Of a DNA stretch of 64,000 bases, positions 1 to 10,773 are shown in pieces. Source of the DNA: Sthenelais limicola (Eukaryota; Annelida; Polychaeta; Phyllodocida; Sigalionidae); NCBI GenBank assembly GCA_942159475.1, contig OW804095.1, positions 59,672,773-59,736,772 on the forward strand, given 5' to 3'. Both the position numbers and the translations under genes were made by a program. The stretch's first letter is position 1, and each line of letters begins with the position of its first letter. The notes under the pieces are model-generated. The model was not told the DNA's origin. It did not search any database and saw only the letters and a program-made list of their open reading frames with translations.

Positions 1-350
1 ACGTCTTAGGCTGTGCATGGAGTAGGACCTGGGGTCGTACCCTGCCCTCTCTACGAGGTTGGCCCACTCCTTGTGCATGAAGCCTATGGTATTAAGGGGG
101 TTCCCATCCCTAAACCTAAAGACTGGGGCCTTCAGGGAATGGCCCTGTGACCTTCTGATGACTCTAGCCAGAGCTCTCCTGGGGCATATAGGATCTCCAG
201 GTTTATGAGGGAGAAATATTATAGTGGATGTGCGCGATGACTGCATAGTTTTGCTCCATTTCAGAGCCACCTTTACACCGTCGTCTTGGAGTGTGATATC
301 AGAGAGGCAGAGGTGTCTAGTGGGGTCATATTGGCTTTCCTTAGGGCATC
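1..350 (-). pseudogene. Tyrosine recombinase (DIRS type), 3' part cut by the window edge and 5' part deleted
   Basis: Reading the minus strand from about 348 to 1 gives an open frame that differs from the RT frame. It contains YDPTRHLCLSDIT, then DDGVKVALKWSKT, and ends at the window edge with SMHSLRR. These match the catalytic domain of DIRS recombinases, and H-S-L-R is the box II HxxR signature of tyrosine recombinases. The enzyme would integrate the circular DNA intermediate. The N-terminal domain and the first catalytic arginine region are missing because the frame fuses directly to the RT C-terminus. The catalytic tyrosine would lie left of base 1. Confidence 0.75.
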
Positions 351-2164
351 TAGTAGTCTCTGCATAAATAGAGTTGCAGGTGACACAGCCTTGGCTAGGT
401 GAGCAATCCTGCCAACTATGCTCTGCATGTTTTTTGTTGACAGGACCCGCTTATTGGCAGCATCAGCCAAACATTTTTTGATCTCTGTCAATTTTGCGGG
501 AGGTATGGATAGGGTGTTGGTTCATGTGTCCATTATGATACCAAGCCATGTGACTGTGTGGGACGGTGGTTGTGTCTTTTCACTGGCTACCTTCAGTCCT
601 AGTTCAGAGAGTAGTTGTTGTGCTCTCTTGAATTTTACTGCTAAGTCCTGAGAGGAGTGAGATAGCAGTATCAAGTCGTCCAAGTACATCAGGGAGATGA
701 TTCCCTCCGATGCCAGGGCCCTGACGATGTAGGATGCAGCCATTTGCATGATGTATGAGGACATCCTGGCACCGAAGGGGAGCGACTTGTCAATGTAGGT
801 GCTCCCTGCGTGATGTATGCCCATAAGGGGCCAGTCCATGGGACACACTTGGAAATGTCTATATGCATGAGAAAGGTTTAACACTGCCATTGAGACGTTG
901 TCGGATCCTAGGTTACCAATGATCTTAGCAGCCATGGATACAGTTGGAAGGTTATGGCTGGCTGGGGTGCAGTTGAAGTAGTTCTTAGCAACCCAGGCAT
1001 TAATTCCCCCGTCAGGGAAGGACAAATCTACTATAATCCTTCTCTTCTCCGGGTCCGATTTAGGCCTGGTCATGAGGGGGCTGGTGTGGCACCAAGGGAC
1101 AAATGGTTGTGTAGTAAATGGGCCTGCCATTGCATTCAGTTTACATTCGGTGTTTATGTAGTCACTTATGTGAGTAGGGAAAGCAAGTGCTGATGGGTGA
1201 TTACTCACAGTGTTTGGTTGGGTGGTTGGGCCTCCAGTGTATTGTAGAGGGAACCCAAACATTATACCGTTGAGTATGGTGTCGTCATCCTGGTGGGAGG
1301 TCGAGTACTTTCTCCATGCTTCGATGTTTAGTATAGAGTCGAGCCTCACCTTTGCGCCTCTCCAGTTGGGTAGGCCATGGGCCCTAACCTTTTCGTATAT
1401 GTAGGCCATGTCCTCTGGGAGGACCAGTGCAGGGTATGGCCACCTAGCGTAGTTGTCAAAGTTCAAATCCGGGGGCGGAGTCTCGTCTGAGATCCTAGTG
1501 TTTACTAGTGACAGACCGTGTATATAAGAATGTTCGTCAGAAGCATCATCTGGTATACAGTGGTCGGCACCTAATGGTGTATGAATATCCGATTCAGTAT
1601 GGTTTATCATACCTGTAATGGGAATGTTAGTGTCTTTCTGTTTTGGACTGGTGAGGGGCGTCTGCTGTACCAGTTGAGATTCATGTTTATCACTATAAGT
1701 GGCACAGTCCATCCTATTGGGGTTGGTGGCTGTCGCCGATGGTTTACGAGTGTACGTGCGGGGCATAGTGTCTGTTTTTTCCCCACTAGCAGCGAAACCC
1801 GATGCTATAGGGCACTCATCGTGGTTTGTACTAGTTGTAAAGTCAGTGTTTGTTGAGTTATGTATGTTATTCCTCTCAAAGTTGTTATTCATGGGAGTAG
1901 TGAGGCAAAGATCGCTGTCAAGATGCTGTTTATATGCCTTGCCGGAAGTCTGGGCGCCATCTTTGTTGTTTACATCCGGGTATGCAGTGTTGAATGATGG
2001 GCTTCCGGTAATGGCGGACGTGTTGGAAATGGTAGAGAGCGATGTTTTAACTTCTGATGGCAAGTAAAGCATTTGTTGAGTGTCACAATTATTGGGTGTA
2101 TAATATAAGGGTTGCAACTCACTTTTAGTAGTATCCCCGGGGTTGCCTTCGGGGAAGACGGCTA
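273..2164 (-). pseudogene. Reverse transcriptase (pol) of the DIRS-like element, one in-frame stop
   Basis: The frame opens at 2164, directly after the gag slippery site, and has no early ATG, so it is expected to be made by -1 frameshifting. The first ~290 residues are low in recognisable motifs. The RT fold follows, with PLMTRPKSDPEKRRIIVDLS (finger region), LPFGARMSSYIMQ, and the active site YLDD at residues 478-481 counted from 2117, then a WLGI motif. A TGA at 522-524 interrupts the frame. After it the same frame continues to 273 with a thumb-like helix region (IVGRIAHLAKAV). RNase H is absent, because the frame runs into the tyrosine recombinase region. The closest family is DIRS/Ngaro-type RT rather than Gypsy or Copia. 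Confidence 0.85.
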
Positions 2165-2171
2165 GTTTTTT
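2134..2171 (-). promoter_or_regulatory. -1 programmed ribosomal frameshift signal between gag and pol
   Basis: On the minus strand the gag frame reads CCA AAA AAC TAG. The heptamer A_AAA_AAC occupies 2171-2165 and is followed at once by the gag stop (2164-2162). A -1 slip reads CTA next and continues into the RT frame without a stop. After a 9-nt spacer, TCCCCG (2155-2150) pairs perfectly with CGGGGA (2139-2134) around a 10-nt loop. A GGC in the loop could also pair with GCC in the spacer, giving a pseudoknot-like fold. Heptamer phase, stop position, spacer and stem all fit the known -1 signal of retroelements. Confidence 0.8.
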
Positions 2172-3561
2172 GGCTTGGTAGTGGCAGTGTCACTGGTATT
2201 AGTGCGCTGCCACTCACGTTTAGGCTTGGGCTGAGTATTATTCCCTCTGTTTTCCCTTGCCTTCCTGTTGTTGCAGTTGCGGGCCGAGTGGGAGAATTCC
2301 TTGTTTTTTGTGTTGTAGAAACACCAGCCACAACAATGAAGTAGAGTAGTAGTTCATTCCGTGTGGGATTCGGTGCGGGTGCACTCCTCGGAGTTGTACG
2401 GGGTGCACGGTGAGCAGTATGTACCCAACCTTTTGGAGATGCTGAGGTTGATGGTCTGAGGTGAGCTCCAGCTAAGTTGGGCACGTTGCTGCTGTAGGAA
2501 GTGGAAGTCCTTCCAGGTTATCCTTTTGTCGAGTAGGTGGTCCACCACTGTCTGGGACCAGCTTAAGGTACCTGTCCAAGGCCAAGTAGAGGCATCCTCT
2601 GCCACCTCAGACAGGTGTTGAAGCATATTATATTGTAATGACGATCCAGTTTTTGCTCTAGACATTGCCCAGAGAGAAAAGCCACAGAAGTATTCTGCGA
2701 TAGAGAGGTCTCGTTTTTCACGTTTGAGACGAGCAGCCATGTCTGGGGGGAGGGAGGTCTCAGGGCTGACATAAAGCTGTAGTTTACCTTTTGATCTCGA
2801 TGAAGCTCCATACTGGCGGTGAAGTGCTTGTGATGCCAGCTTGTGATGGCGGTAGGTACGCTTGAGGTGTTTCGGGCCTGGGAGCCTCTCATCTTCATCG
2901 CTGGAGGAGGAGGAGGAGGAGCGGGACCTCCCGCGATAGGGGTGTCGCTGGTGAAGTGCTAGGCGCTTAGTCTGCTTGCGTCTATGTGTCTTTCTCTTCC
3001 TCTTTCTTTTTCTCTCAGGGCTGGAGTCACTGCTGGATGAATCAGTGGAAGAGGTAGAAGGAGATGCCGAGGAGCTGGAATTACTCTCTGAAGTTGCAGG
3101 TTTGCGGCGCTTGCGCTTGGGCTTGTGCCTGGGAGACCGTTGGAGTTTTGTAGAGACACGTGTTCTGGAGGAAGCGTGGGTGCGTGCACGTGTTGGTGTT
3201 CCTGCTTTTGCTACATGTTTCAGAGCATGACAAAGAGAAGACACAGCCTTCTTGCTGAGGGGAATAGATCCGTGTTGCTCTGGAGCTGCTCTTTGAGGAG
3301 GCTTTGTTGGTTCATCTTTAGTTGGTGAGTCCTCGAGGTTAAGCTTAACCTGGGGCGGCGTGTTGTGCTGATGCTCTTGGCCCTCTTCCTCGTTGGAGGA
3401 CCGTCCTCCATGATGGGGAGATGTGGATGTTTTCCATCGGTCACTGGCCTACGGCATCCTCCTCTGCCTCTACCCTTTGCCTTCTTCTTGGGAGTTTTCT
3501 TAGTGGGTTCAGCATCAGCCATGGCTCTATTGTCGACCTTGCCTTTTGGACGGGTCCGCAT
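2162..3561 (-). pseudogene. gag-like gene of the DIRS-like element
   Basis: Start candidates are ATG at 3561 or the in-frame ATG at 3522 (MADAEPTKK). The N-terminus is rich in Lys, Arg and Pro. The middle has long serine and SR/KR runs and a DEDE-type acidic stretch (about 2880-3100), typical of RNA-binding retroelement capsid proteins. The C-terminal part has a C-x2-C-x10-H-x4-C zinc knuckle at about 2332-2273. The frame ends with TAG at 2162-2164. Breaks: the frame used from 3561 must shift near 3440 to reach the long frame that runs to 2357, and a TGA at 2354-2356 sits just before the zinc knuckle in the same frame. The function as a nucleocapsid-like protein is inferred from composition and position. 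Confidence 0.75.
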
Positions 3562-6500
3562 CGAGGGTAAGGGGGGCCTGGAGTTGCGTCTAAGATTTTC
3601 ACCACGTCTTCTCTAGTGTGTGGTCAGTGGAGGAGTGAGGGTGAGCACGGGGCGTGTGCTCTGACCCTTCCGGTGCCACCTCCAGCGTGGGAGAGTTCAT
3701 CGCCTCCTGAGTTCCGGTCCAATGAGGATCGAGGAATTATCCTTTGGATAATTCCTACCCAATTAAAATAATTATATTGATATAAATCTATATAATTTTA
3801 TTATACCGTAATGACGACAACATAATTATTAGTATCATATTAGGCCTACATATAAAATCGACTGCCCCACCACCCTCCGACCTGCGCCCCTTATTGTTAC
3901 CTTACTCTTTAAAGGAGGCTCCGCTTTCTCCACTCTACTTCCGATTGAACCCGTTTTTATGCGCACCGTTTGAGAGATGTATGCTGGGAGACAGTGGTGT
4001 TTGTTTGGTTTAGTAGCACACGCAACAGAATCACATACAAGTAACTATAATTGTGACAAAAACACAGGACAGATTTTTCTTACATTTAAAAGAGGTTTTT
4101 GATAGTCGTAATGTGCTGCTTCCCATTTCCTATGAACTTAAATTCTCGATCTTTCGCGGCGATGTTCCACGACGCCATCCCACCGCTCAACGAGAGTCCT
4201 GTGACGTTGGCGACGGCAACGTGTTGCCGTCGCTCATTGACAACGCATAGCCACTGTTTTTCCCGCCTCAGTGCGATCAGTTAACAAGAAATAGGCCTAG
4301 TACACTGTCACCACACTGAATGTCCGTTTCACGCTGGCGTACATAAAAACGATTGGAACTAAACTTTTGAACTTATGTTTAAAAAAATGAAAAAAATGTT
4401 TACGTTGTATTCACGTTATTTCTCCCATACAGATTTATGTCGCTACAACGTGAACAATCACAACGTAGAAATTACGTAGTGTGTTAGCTGGGATCAACCT
4501 GTTTGGACAACTTTATTTTATGGGCCCAAGTTCTAGACCCGTTTATGAATATAAAAAACGATTGAGGTATATAATTATGTGTATACGTTATGTTAGTTGG
4601 AATATCTAACCCTAGTCGCAGACTTCGTATAGGTGTTGGATCCTACGACTAAAGTTATGTATGTGCGTTAGGCTATTATGTAAACTTTAATAATACAATA
4701 GGCTCTCAATCCCTACTTTTAATAAATGGGGGTTTTATGATCTCTGTTCTTCCTATACTTTTTTTTTTCTGTGATCTGTTTTTCTGATGGAGGGGCTCGG
4801 CCGAAGCTCTTGTATTATATAACCTAGGCCTACATGTGTAGGTTTGGGGAGGTCCCTCCCTTGCCCCCAGACCCATTGAACGTCTGCTGGGTTCTGACGT
4901 ATGGAGCTGCCACAGTCACAAGTGGGCCGCCTCCATCACAGCCCACATGTTACGGAGAACTCCCCGTACGCACCACCCCAACCAGTGGGAACGTTTCACT
5001 TTACTCTATCACAGGACCTATGTGTACGGTACCGGATTGCGAGTGCACACACGCAAACACACCTGTAGACATGTTATCTCTATAATCCTGCCAACGTCGG
5101 ACCACTGAGATTAGAGTTTTTCTGCCTTTGTGAAGGATCGGCAGGGCCCGGTCCCGTCGAGAGCCAGCAGGCCTGTGACAGACTGCATGTACATGTGTGT
5201 AGTGTAGTATAGGCCTACTTTGTGGTGGCGGTAGAGATTGGTAGTCGGTGACTGAGAGAGTACGGGGAACGAAGTACGGTATCTATGACACCCATGCTCG
5301 GAACATGTAAGTTTGTTACATGTATGCTCTCCACACACCGTCCATAGTCCACAGCTATCCTCTCATCTCTGTTATCTTAGAGAAGACAACGACGTCTATG
5401 GGCGAGTCTGTATACACGCGGCCCTCCTATACGGTACACTATGCACTGGCACTCGGAGTAAGTGTGAGAAAATAATAGTGGAGAACTGGGCCATAACAAG
5501 GTCAGTATATCCCATTTTCTCCATTGTGGATTGTGCTAGTTGTTGGATGGTCTCAGCCCTCCTTCGTCTTGGACTTGAGACAAGAGTGTGGCTGCCAAGC
5601 GCACGTTTCTTGAGGAAACTCACTTATTATCGGCCCAAAGGCAAGTTGGAATCTTCGGTCAATACCATTCATTCACGCTGGGCATGTACCAAGTTATCGA
5701 TTTGGGCCAGCAACTATGACGCGGAAAAGGAACAGTCCTAAAAGCAATCGTGTGAGTACTGTTTAGTTTTCACTCTCTGACATAGATTTCAGGTCCTCCT
5801 CACTTGTATTCATAGACTGCCTAGGTTCTAGGGCTCTGTTTAGCCATTCACCCACTTGTAGCTAGTCACATATTAGATACGGTATTTGGGATCCCAAAAT
5901 GTTCTATTTGTTTCCAGAAATCGACACCTTTCTATGCCTATCTGTTAGTTGAAATAGACTGCTGTTTCATACAATATATTGATCTATAATATAATATATG
6001 CTAGGTCTTTGGCCTGAGGAAAATTGTAAACATCACATGGTCTAACATTATTCTAAAATAATGATCAATATTGTTATACATGTATTGTAATGTTCACCAT
6101 TTGAAATAATTTCAAGTACCGGTACAATTTAATGTTTCTAGACTGGCATCAAAATAACATGGAGAATGTGTGGTCTATGTCTCTATCCATGATTATTGGG
6201 CTCGGCCATGGCTTGGTGAATCATTACTGTGGTAGCCTATATCCTATAGGCCTACATATTATTGTTTGACCTGAACTAACAAAAGAAATTCATTCATGCA
6301 TCATATGGTACCATTGCAGTTTTTTTAGGGCATGAAATTTAAAGACTGGTATGTTCATTCAAAGCAGATTTCCAATTTCCATTTTTTTCCCCCTCATACT
6401 ATGCTGCAGCCTAGTAGAAGTTCTAATTGATTTCTATAAATTCATATGTAGGCCTAGCTATATTTAATTAAAGACTTAGGCCCTAATTGCTAAATTGTGT

Positions 6501-6852
6501 AAGCACTGCCCCTGGGATCCAGAGTCATTTCTAATAAGAGAACCCTTGTAGATCTGTGGTTCAAATTAAAGTCGAACAGGTGAGGACTTGAATGTTGGTA
6601 TAGGCTAGCTTATATACCGTATAAGTATTAGTAAGGGGGTGGGGCACGGAGCCGGCTTGTTTTGGCTGAACATGGTCACGGTAGACTGCACACACAGGTG
6701 ACTACAGATGGTAACGATAGGATCAAATATAACGGTTAGATGAAGATTCACTTTGATGCTTGCCACCAAATCCATTTAATGATCAGGCAGCTGTCAATAG
6801 TTACAAACACAAAATATTGTCAGTTCAATATACCAGCAACCTCTGCTGTAAT
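3562..6852. other. No recognised coding gene; possible 5' leader of the retroelement, then CpG-bearing sequence
   Basis: Bases 3562-3760 may be the leader of the DIRS-like element. A perfect 10-bp hairpin with a 3-base loop lies at 3733-3755. A CpG-rich stretch near 4130-4260 holds an 11-bp perfect hairpin with a 2-base loop (4210-4233). The longest open frame (5313-5741, 142 codons) shows no known domain and has no homologous look. A GTGAGT donor-like site at 5751-5756 could end an untranslated first exon of the downstream AdipoR gene, but nothing proves it. The rest is AT-rich and unremarkable. Confidence 0.5.
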
Positions 6853-6856
6853 TTAA

Positions 6857-7973
6857 AGGGTATCACGCACGATAAATAAAGGTCATTTTTATCTTAATTT
6901 CTTCATCTACTCATATTTCCATATACAGTCAGGTTCAGAAGGCAGTTTGGGACACCTAAGTTTTAGGGGTCATTAACACAGTGGTCTGGAGAATCATCCT
7001 GGGCCCATATCTGTGACGTCATGTGTGGGGTGACAAAATTTGGCTCACAGACAGAGTGCCCTCACTAATTAATAACATTTAGGGGTCAAGACCCTACATC
7101 ACTGCTTCAACTCACTCCCCTCCCCCTTTTTGAGGAATACAAAGGGATGTTGTGGTTTCATCCCCCATTGAGCCCAGCTCCAGGGTGACACCAACAGCTG
7201 CTACTCATAAATGTATGCTTTGATCCACTGGAGATGGGGAGGGGGGGGGGGGGGGGGGTCAATGTGGCACCTTGCAGAGGTGTCACATAATTGTGGTTAG
7301 TTAGTTAATTAAGATAGAATTCAATATGTTGAGAACTGGCTTGACTCCTTGAGAGTGGTCAGTGAATATGTAAATAACTTTTTCTTAATTCAAAGTTATA
7401 ATGAAAAACACCAAAACTGTAATAAAGACAAGTGTCAGAGTTTACATCACTCCTTCAGGGTAACTTTTTCTTTAATCCTTTTTCTTAATTCAAAGTTATA
7501 ATGAAAAACACCAAAACTGTAATAAAGACAAGTGTCAGAGTGTACATTACTCCTTCAGGATAACTTTCTTTACCCTAGAAATCATGTCAACAATTCGTTT
7601 ATGAATAATCCATTCATATGAGAGTAAGCTACACTTGTGCTTACCATACTGTGGGTATTTGCAATAAAAACATGGAGGCTTTCCTTGGGAAATAAAGGGT
7701 TTTCCTACCCTTAGTGTCCTCTCAGTGTGTATAGCACTGGACCCTTGCAGGACCAGCTGTACAACTAACTACCTCACATGACGTCACAAACTACCGCGTT
7801 TTGTCTGGATGTAGCTCCAGTGGCACCCTGCTGTGATTATTCTCCCTCACCACTTCAACCGGCTATTTTAATATTAAAATATTGAATAAACTTTAAAGTT
7901 GTAAGAGGAACTTCATCACATTAATAGGAACTAATAAAAAGAGGAAAGTTGTCCTCGTCGTGCGTGATACCCC
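6857..7973. mobile_element. Non-autonomous DNA transposon with 16-bp TIRs and TTAA target duplication
   Basis: The left end AGGGTATCACGCACGA (6857-6872) is the reverse complement of the right end TCGTGCGTGATACCCC (7958-7973) at 15 of 16 positions. TTAA flanks both sides (6853-6856 and 7974-7977). Subterminal inverted matches around TGACGTCATGTG (about 7014) and CACATGACGTCA (about 7775) extend the symmetry. TTAA duplication is typical of piggyBac-like and some other superfamilies. The ends begin with G rather than the usual piggyBac CCC, so the superfamily is uncertain. No transposase frame is present. The element includes an 18-base G run (7241-7258) and an internal tandem duplication. Confidence 0.75.
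7379..7576 (+). repeat. Two tandem copies of a 100-bp unit
   Basis: The unit starting TTTCTTAATTCAAAGTTATA at 7381 recurs at 7481, exactly 100 bp later. The copies differ at only a few bases. It lies inside the TTAA element and looks like a recent local duplication. Confidence 0.9.
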
Positions 7974-7977
7974 TTAA

Positions 7978-10539
7978 GTAAACGCATCAAGTGGACCTTG
8001 TCCTGATTGGTATGATAATTACCCCGAATTCTTCTAATTAAACATTTCATATACTTACAAATATCATCCACCGACAGGTTTATAAAAGTGTGCTTGACTT
8101 ATGGTATAGTTATTGGGTTTTCTTTAAGTTTAACCCTTTCCGGTGGAACGCCTCCCAGAAATGTCCGATATGTTCTCAAATTCACGATATGTACAAACAT
8201 AGCTAAACATGTACGGATTTTAGTTCACATGACGTAACCTCCCGATACACGATCTATGATGTAACATCTAGGTAACCATAGTCAGCCGATATGGCACTCA
8301 CGTGTTTTAACGAAGAATGCCCGACCTTATTTATAGTCGAAAGGATATACTGGATGAATTAAAATTTGATGTTGTAATCAATAAGGACTTGATTTAAATT
8401 TACCCCTGGTTACAGAGAATTTTCTGACATTCCCAGAGGTTCTTTCCAAAGCTATTTAGGTACACCATGTACAGAAAACCCCAGAAAACCTATCGACCAC
8501 GCGATGTTACTGCTAGAAATCTTTAATTTAGCAAAGAATTCTTGATTTGCTAAAGCTATTTTTCTCTACTTTCGGAAAGGTTTTGATCTTGTAAATCATT
8601 CTAAATTCATCGAAAAATTACAAATCTTAAACTAAAATGACAATTCTAAAATGGTTCCAAAATTATTACTATGGACACATACCGTAACTCTGCACTCTAG
8701 AATATTCTCAATAACTCTGTATTACTTCACACACAGAATCTGTTTAGTTGATCATTACTTCGGGAAACAGTTAGAAGACCACCTGCACTGTGCAGAAACT
8801 GTTGAAACTCATCAATCATTTAGAAAAATAAAAGATCAATACGAATACTATTAATCATCGACAGAATTTTCGTTGTATCAGACAGTTATTCTTCCGTTAT
8901 TATACCGTTTGTTTGGTACTGCCATAGGAACTCAGATTAATATTTCATCCATATGTGGATAGATACTTTTTATCCAAGATTGTTGTCTGGCAACCGATAC
9001 ACGAAATAGGAAATAGCAATCACAATCACTTTCGTCTAAGATATACGGTATAATTATAGTGGATCATGGGATTTTTCCCTATCAAATATGTTGGACCAGT
9101 CACCTGGGTTTTTTCTTTGGTAAATATTAAAACATTGTGTGGATAAATAGACGTGATATGATTAAAGATTAGCAGCGCAACATGGTGCGCCTTGGTACGA
9201 GGTATTCCTCTCTCCCTTGTAGATAAGATTTAGAAATCTCTGTTATATTCAAGTTCATCAAATGAAAGCTATAGATACAGATTGATTAAAAACTTAAATA
9301 ATTGTCTTTCGTCATTGTAGATTTATAGTCATAGTCATTCCCTCGTTCTCTGTATGTTATCTTAGTTTTTAACGTAATAATAGAGTAAAAACTCATTGTT
9401 TGAATACTGGCCGTGGGTTGTCAATTGGCTAATCAATCAATCGCCCAGTCAAAATACTAACATGTATGCTTAATCAAACCTGGAACTTGCCCGTGCATTC
9501 AAGATCATTTGAACAGTTTACAAGTATATGTAGCTGTCATTTAAAGACTAAGTACAGTCCGAAGATTTGTTGACATAAGAAATAAAAAATAATGAAAATT
9601 CAGAATGACACGGTAAATTCGACGTTCATCCCTGGTGGACAAAGAAACATACACCAGTTCTTTTTCATAACAGATTCTTCACAATCACAATATTAGATTA
9701 CTAACACTTGGACCATAGAGCTTCCCATAGTCATAGAATATAGACAGATTGTGTGTATGTCTGAACCTTTTGCGCTAAATATACAACCGTGATAATATTC
9801 ATAGTAGAAAATAAGTATTCAAAGCTATCTTTGTTCAATATGGATTGGTCTAAACTTAGAATTTAAGGTCTAAACTATTGGATAACCATTTCTCCATATC
9901 ACTACCTAAAAAGTGTTTATTGGCTGTTTAGTTTTCAAAAATCATATTTCTGTTTGGTATTAATTCAATAATCGTGCTTTACCTAACTAAGTTTATATAT
10001 TTATGCCTCCCCGATTTACATGTATAGTGCCTCAGTCCATGACAGCTGGATGCCAGAAATCCCTCAGCATGACGTTCAAGATTGTGTAAATAGGTCTAAG
10101 GGTTTGGCATCAACCACAAATTAGCTTCCTAGTGTCTGACACCCAAGCATACCAAGTTGTTATGAAACTCAACGAGAAATATAAATTAATTCCTCTGCGA
10201 CCATTCATTTGAAACCCATTAGTCATACGCGGTTTATATACATGTATAATATGCATTTTCTTTAATGTAAATTAACGTTGATGATAATGTTGTTTATATT
10301 GGCTGAAGAATGGTTAAATGACGACAAAACAGCAATAATACAGCTGTTATACCCCTACGGAGTACCTTGCATATATTTTAAAACTGAAAGTGGAGACTAC
10401 TGAGTCCGTTGCCTTTGTACTATTCGTTGTATGTTGGACCTTTGTTCGATGTCCAGAAGAGTAGGCGGCTGCTAGTCGGCGCTCTGCGAATGTAATTTAG
10501 ATATATTTAGGCGGTTTTTCTTAGCACACAGTGAAACAT
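7978..10539. other. AT-rich intergenic sequence, nothing recognised
   Basis: Both strands were read for domain-like frames, tRNA boxes and inverted repeats. The longest frame is 67 codons (8651-8854), with no recognisable motif. Confidence 0.6.
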
Positions 10540-10773
10540 TATTATGGATATTTTGTTTTTCAAATCGCCAGCCTTCCCCGTCCCCCAGCACCCAGTGCAA
10601 AAGCCATCCTCCGTCCCCGCCTCCGTCCCGTCCCGGCCGTGTATTGACAACACTACACGGCCAACCAAGTAGGCCTATAGGATGATAAAAAAAATGCCTA
10701 CGGACCCGGGCGAGGTTTGAACACTCAACCTTCACGCCTGCAGTCGAGTGCTCTAGCCTCTGAGCTATGGAGT
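10540..10773 (-). mobile_element. tRNA-derived sequence (SINE head or tRNA pseudogene)
   Basis: On the minus strand an A-box-like TAGCTCAGAGGC (10767-10756) is followed 32 bases later by a B-box-like TGTTCAAACC (10723-10714). An 8-T run (10694-10687) then resembles a polymerase III terminator. The anticodon stem does not pair well, so this is not a functional tRNA. A GC-rich tail with a 9-bp hairpin (10635-10662) follows and may be the SINE body. The SINE reading is an inference from box spacing. Confidence 0.5.

Larger units (their letters stand above)
1..3561 (-). mobile_element. DIRS-like tyrosine-recombinase retrotransposon, decayed and incomplete at the left edge
   Basis: Seen: on the minus strand, in transcription order, come a basic, SR-rich gag-like gene with a zinc knuckle (3561-2162), a reverse transcriptase with a YLDD active site (2164 to about 350), and a phage-integrase-like tyrosine recombinase ending at base 1 with the H-S-L-R box. 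RT plus tyrosine recombinase, with no DDE integrase, is the hallmark of the DIRS order. The copy is broken. There is an in-frame TGA at 2354-2356 in gag, an in-frame TGA at 522-524 in RT, a frameshift near 3440, and an internal deletion near 335-360 that removes RNase H and the front of the recombinase. The 3' end lies outside the window and the 5' terminal repeat was not located. Inference: a dead copy of a family that may still be active elsewhere. Confidence 0.85.

Noticed and set aside
954..2067. Plus-strand frames of 60-122 codons across the RT region
   Set aside because: They are antisense shadows of the reverse transcriptase frame.
2303..2309. Second A_AAA_AAC heptamer in the gag zinc-knuckle region
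   Set aside because: It is in the right phase but no downstream stem was noticed and slipping there would not lead cleanly into RT. It is probably a lysine/asparagine codon coincidence.
5313..5741. 142-codon open frame
   Set aside because: No recognisable domain and no matching splice structure. At most it overlaps an untranslated exon.
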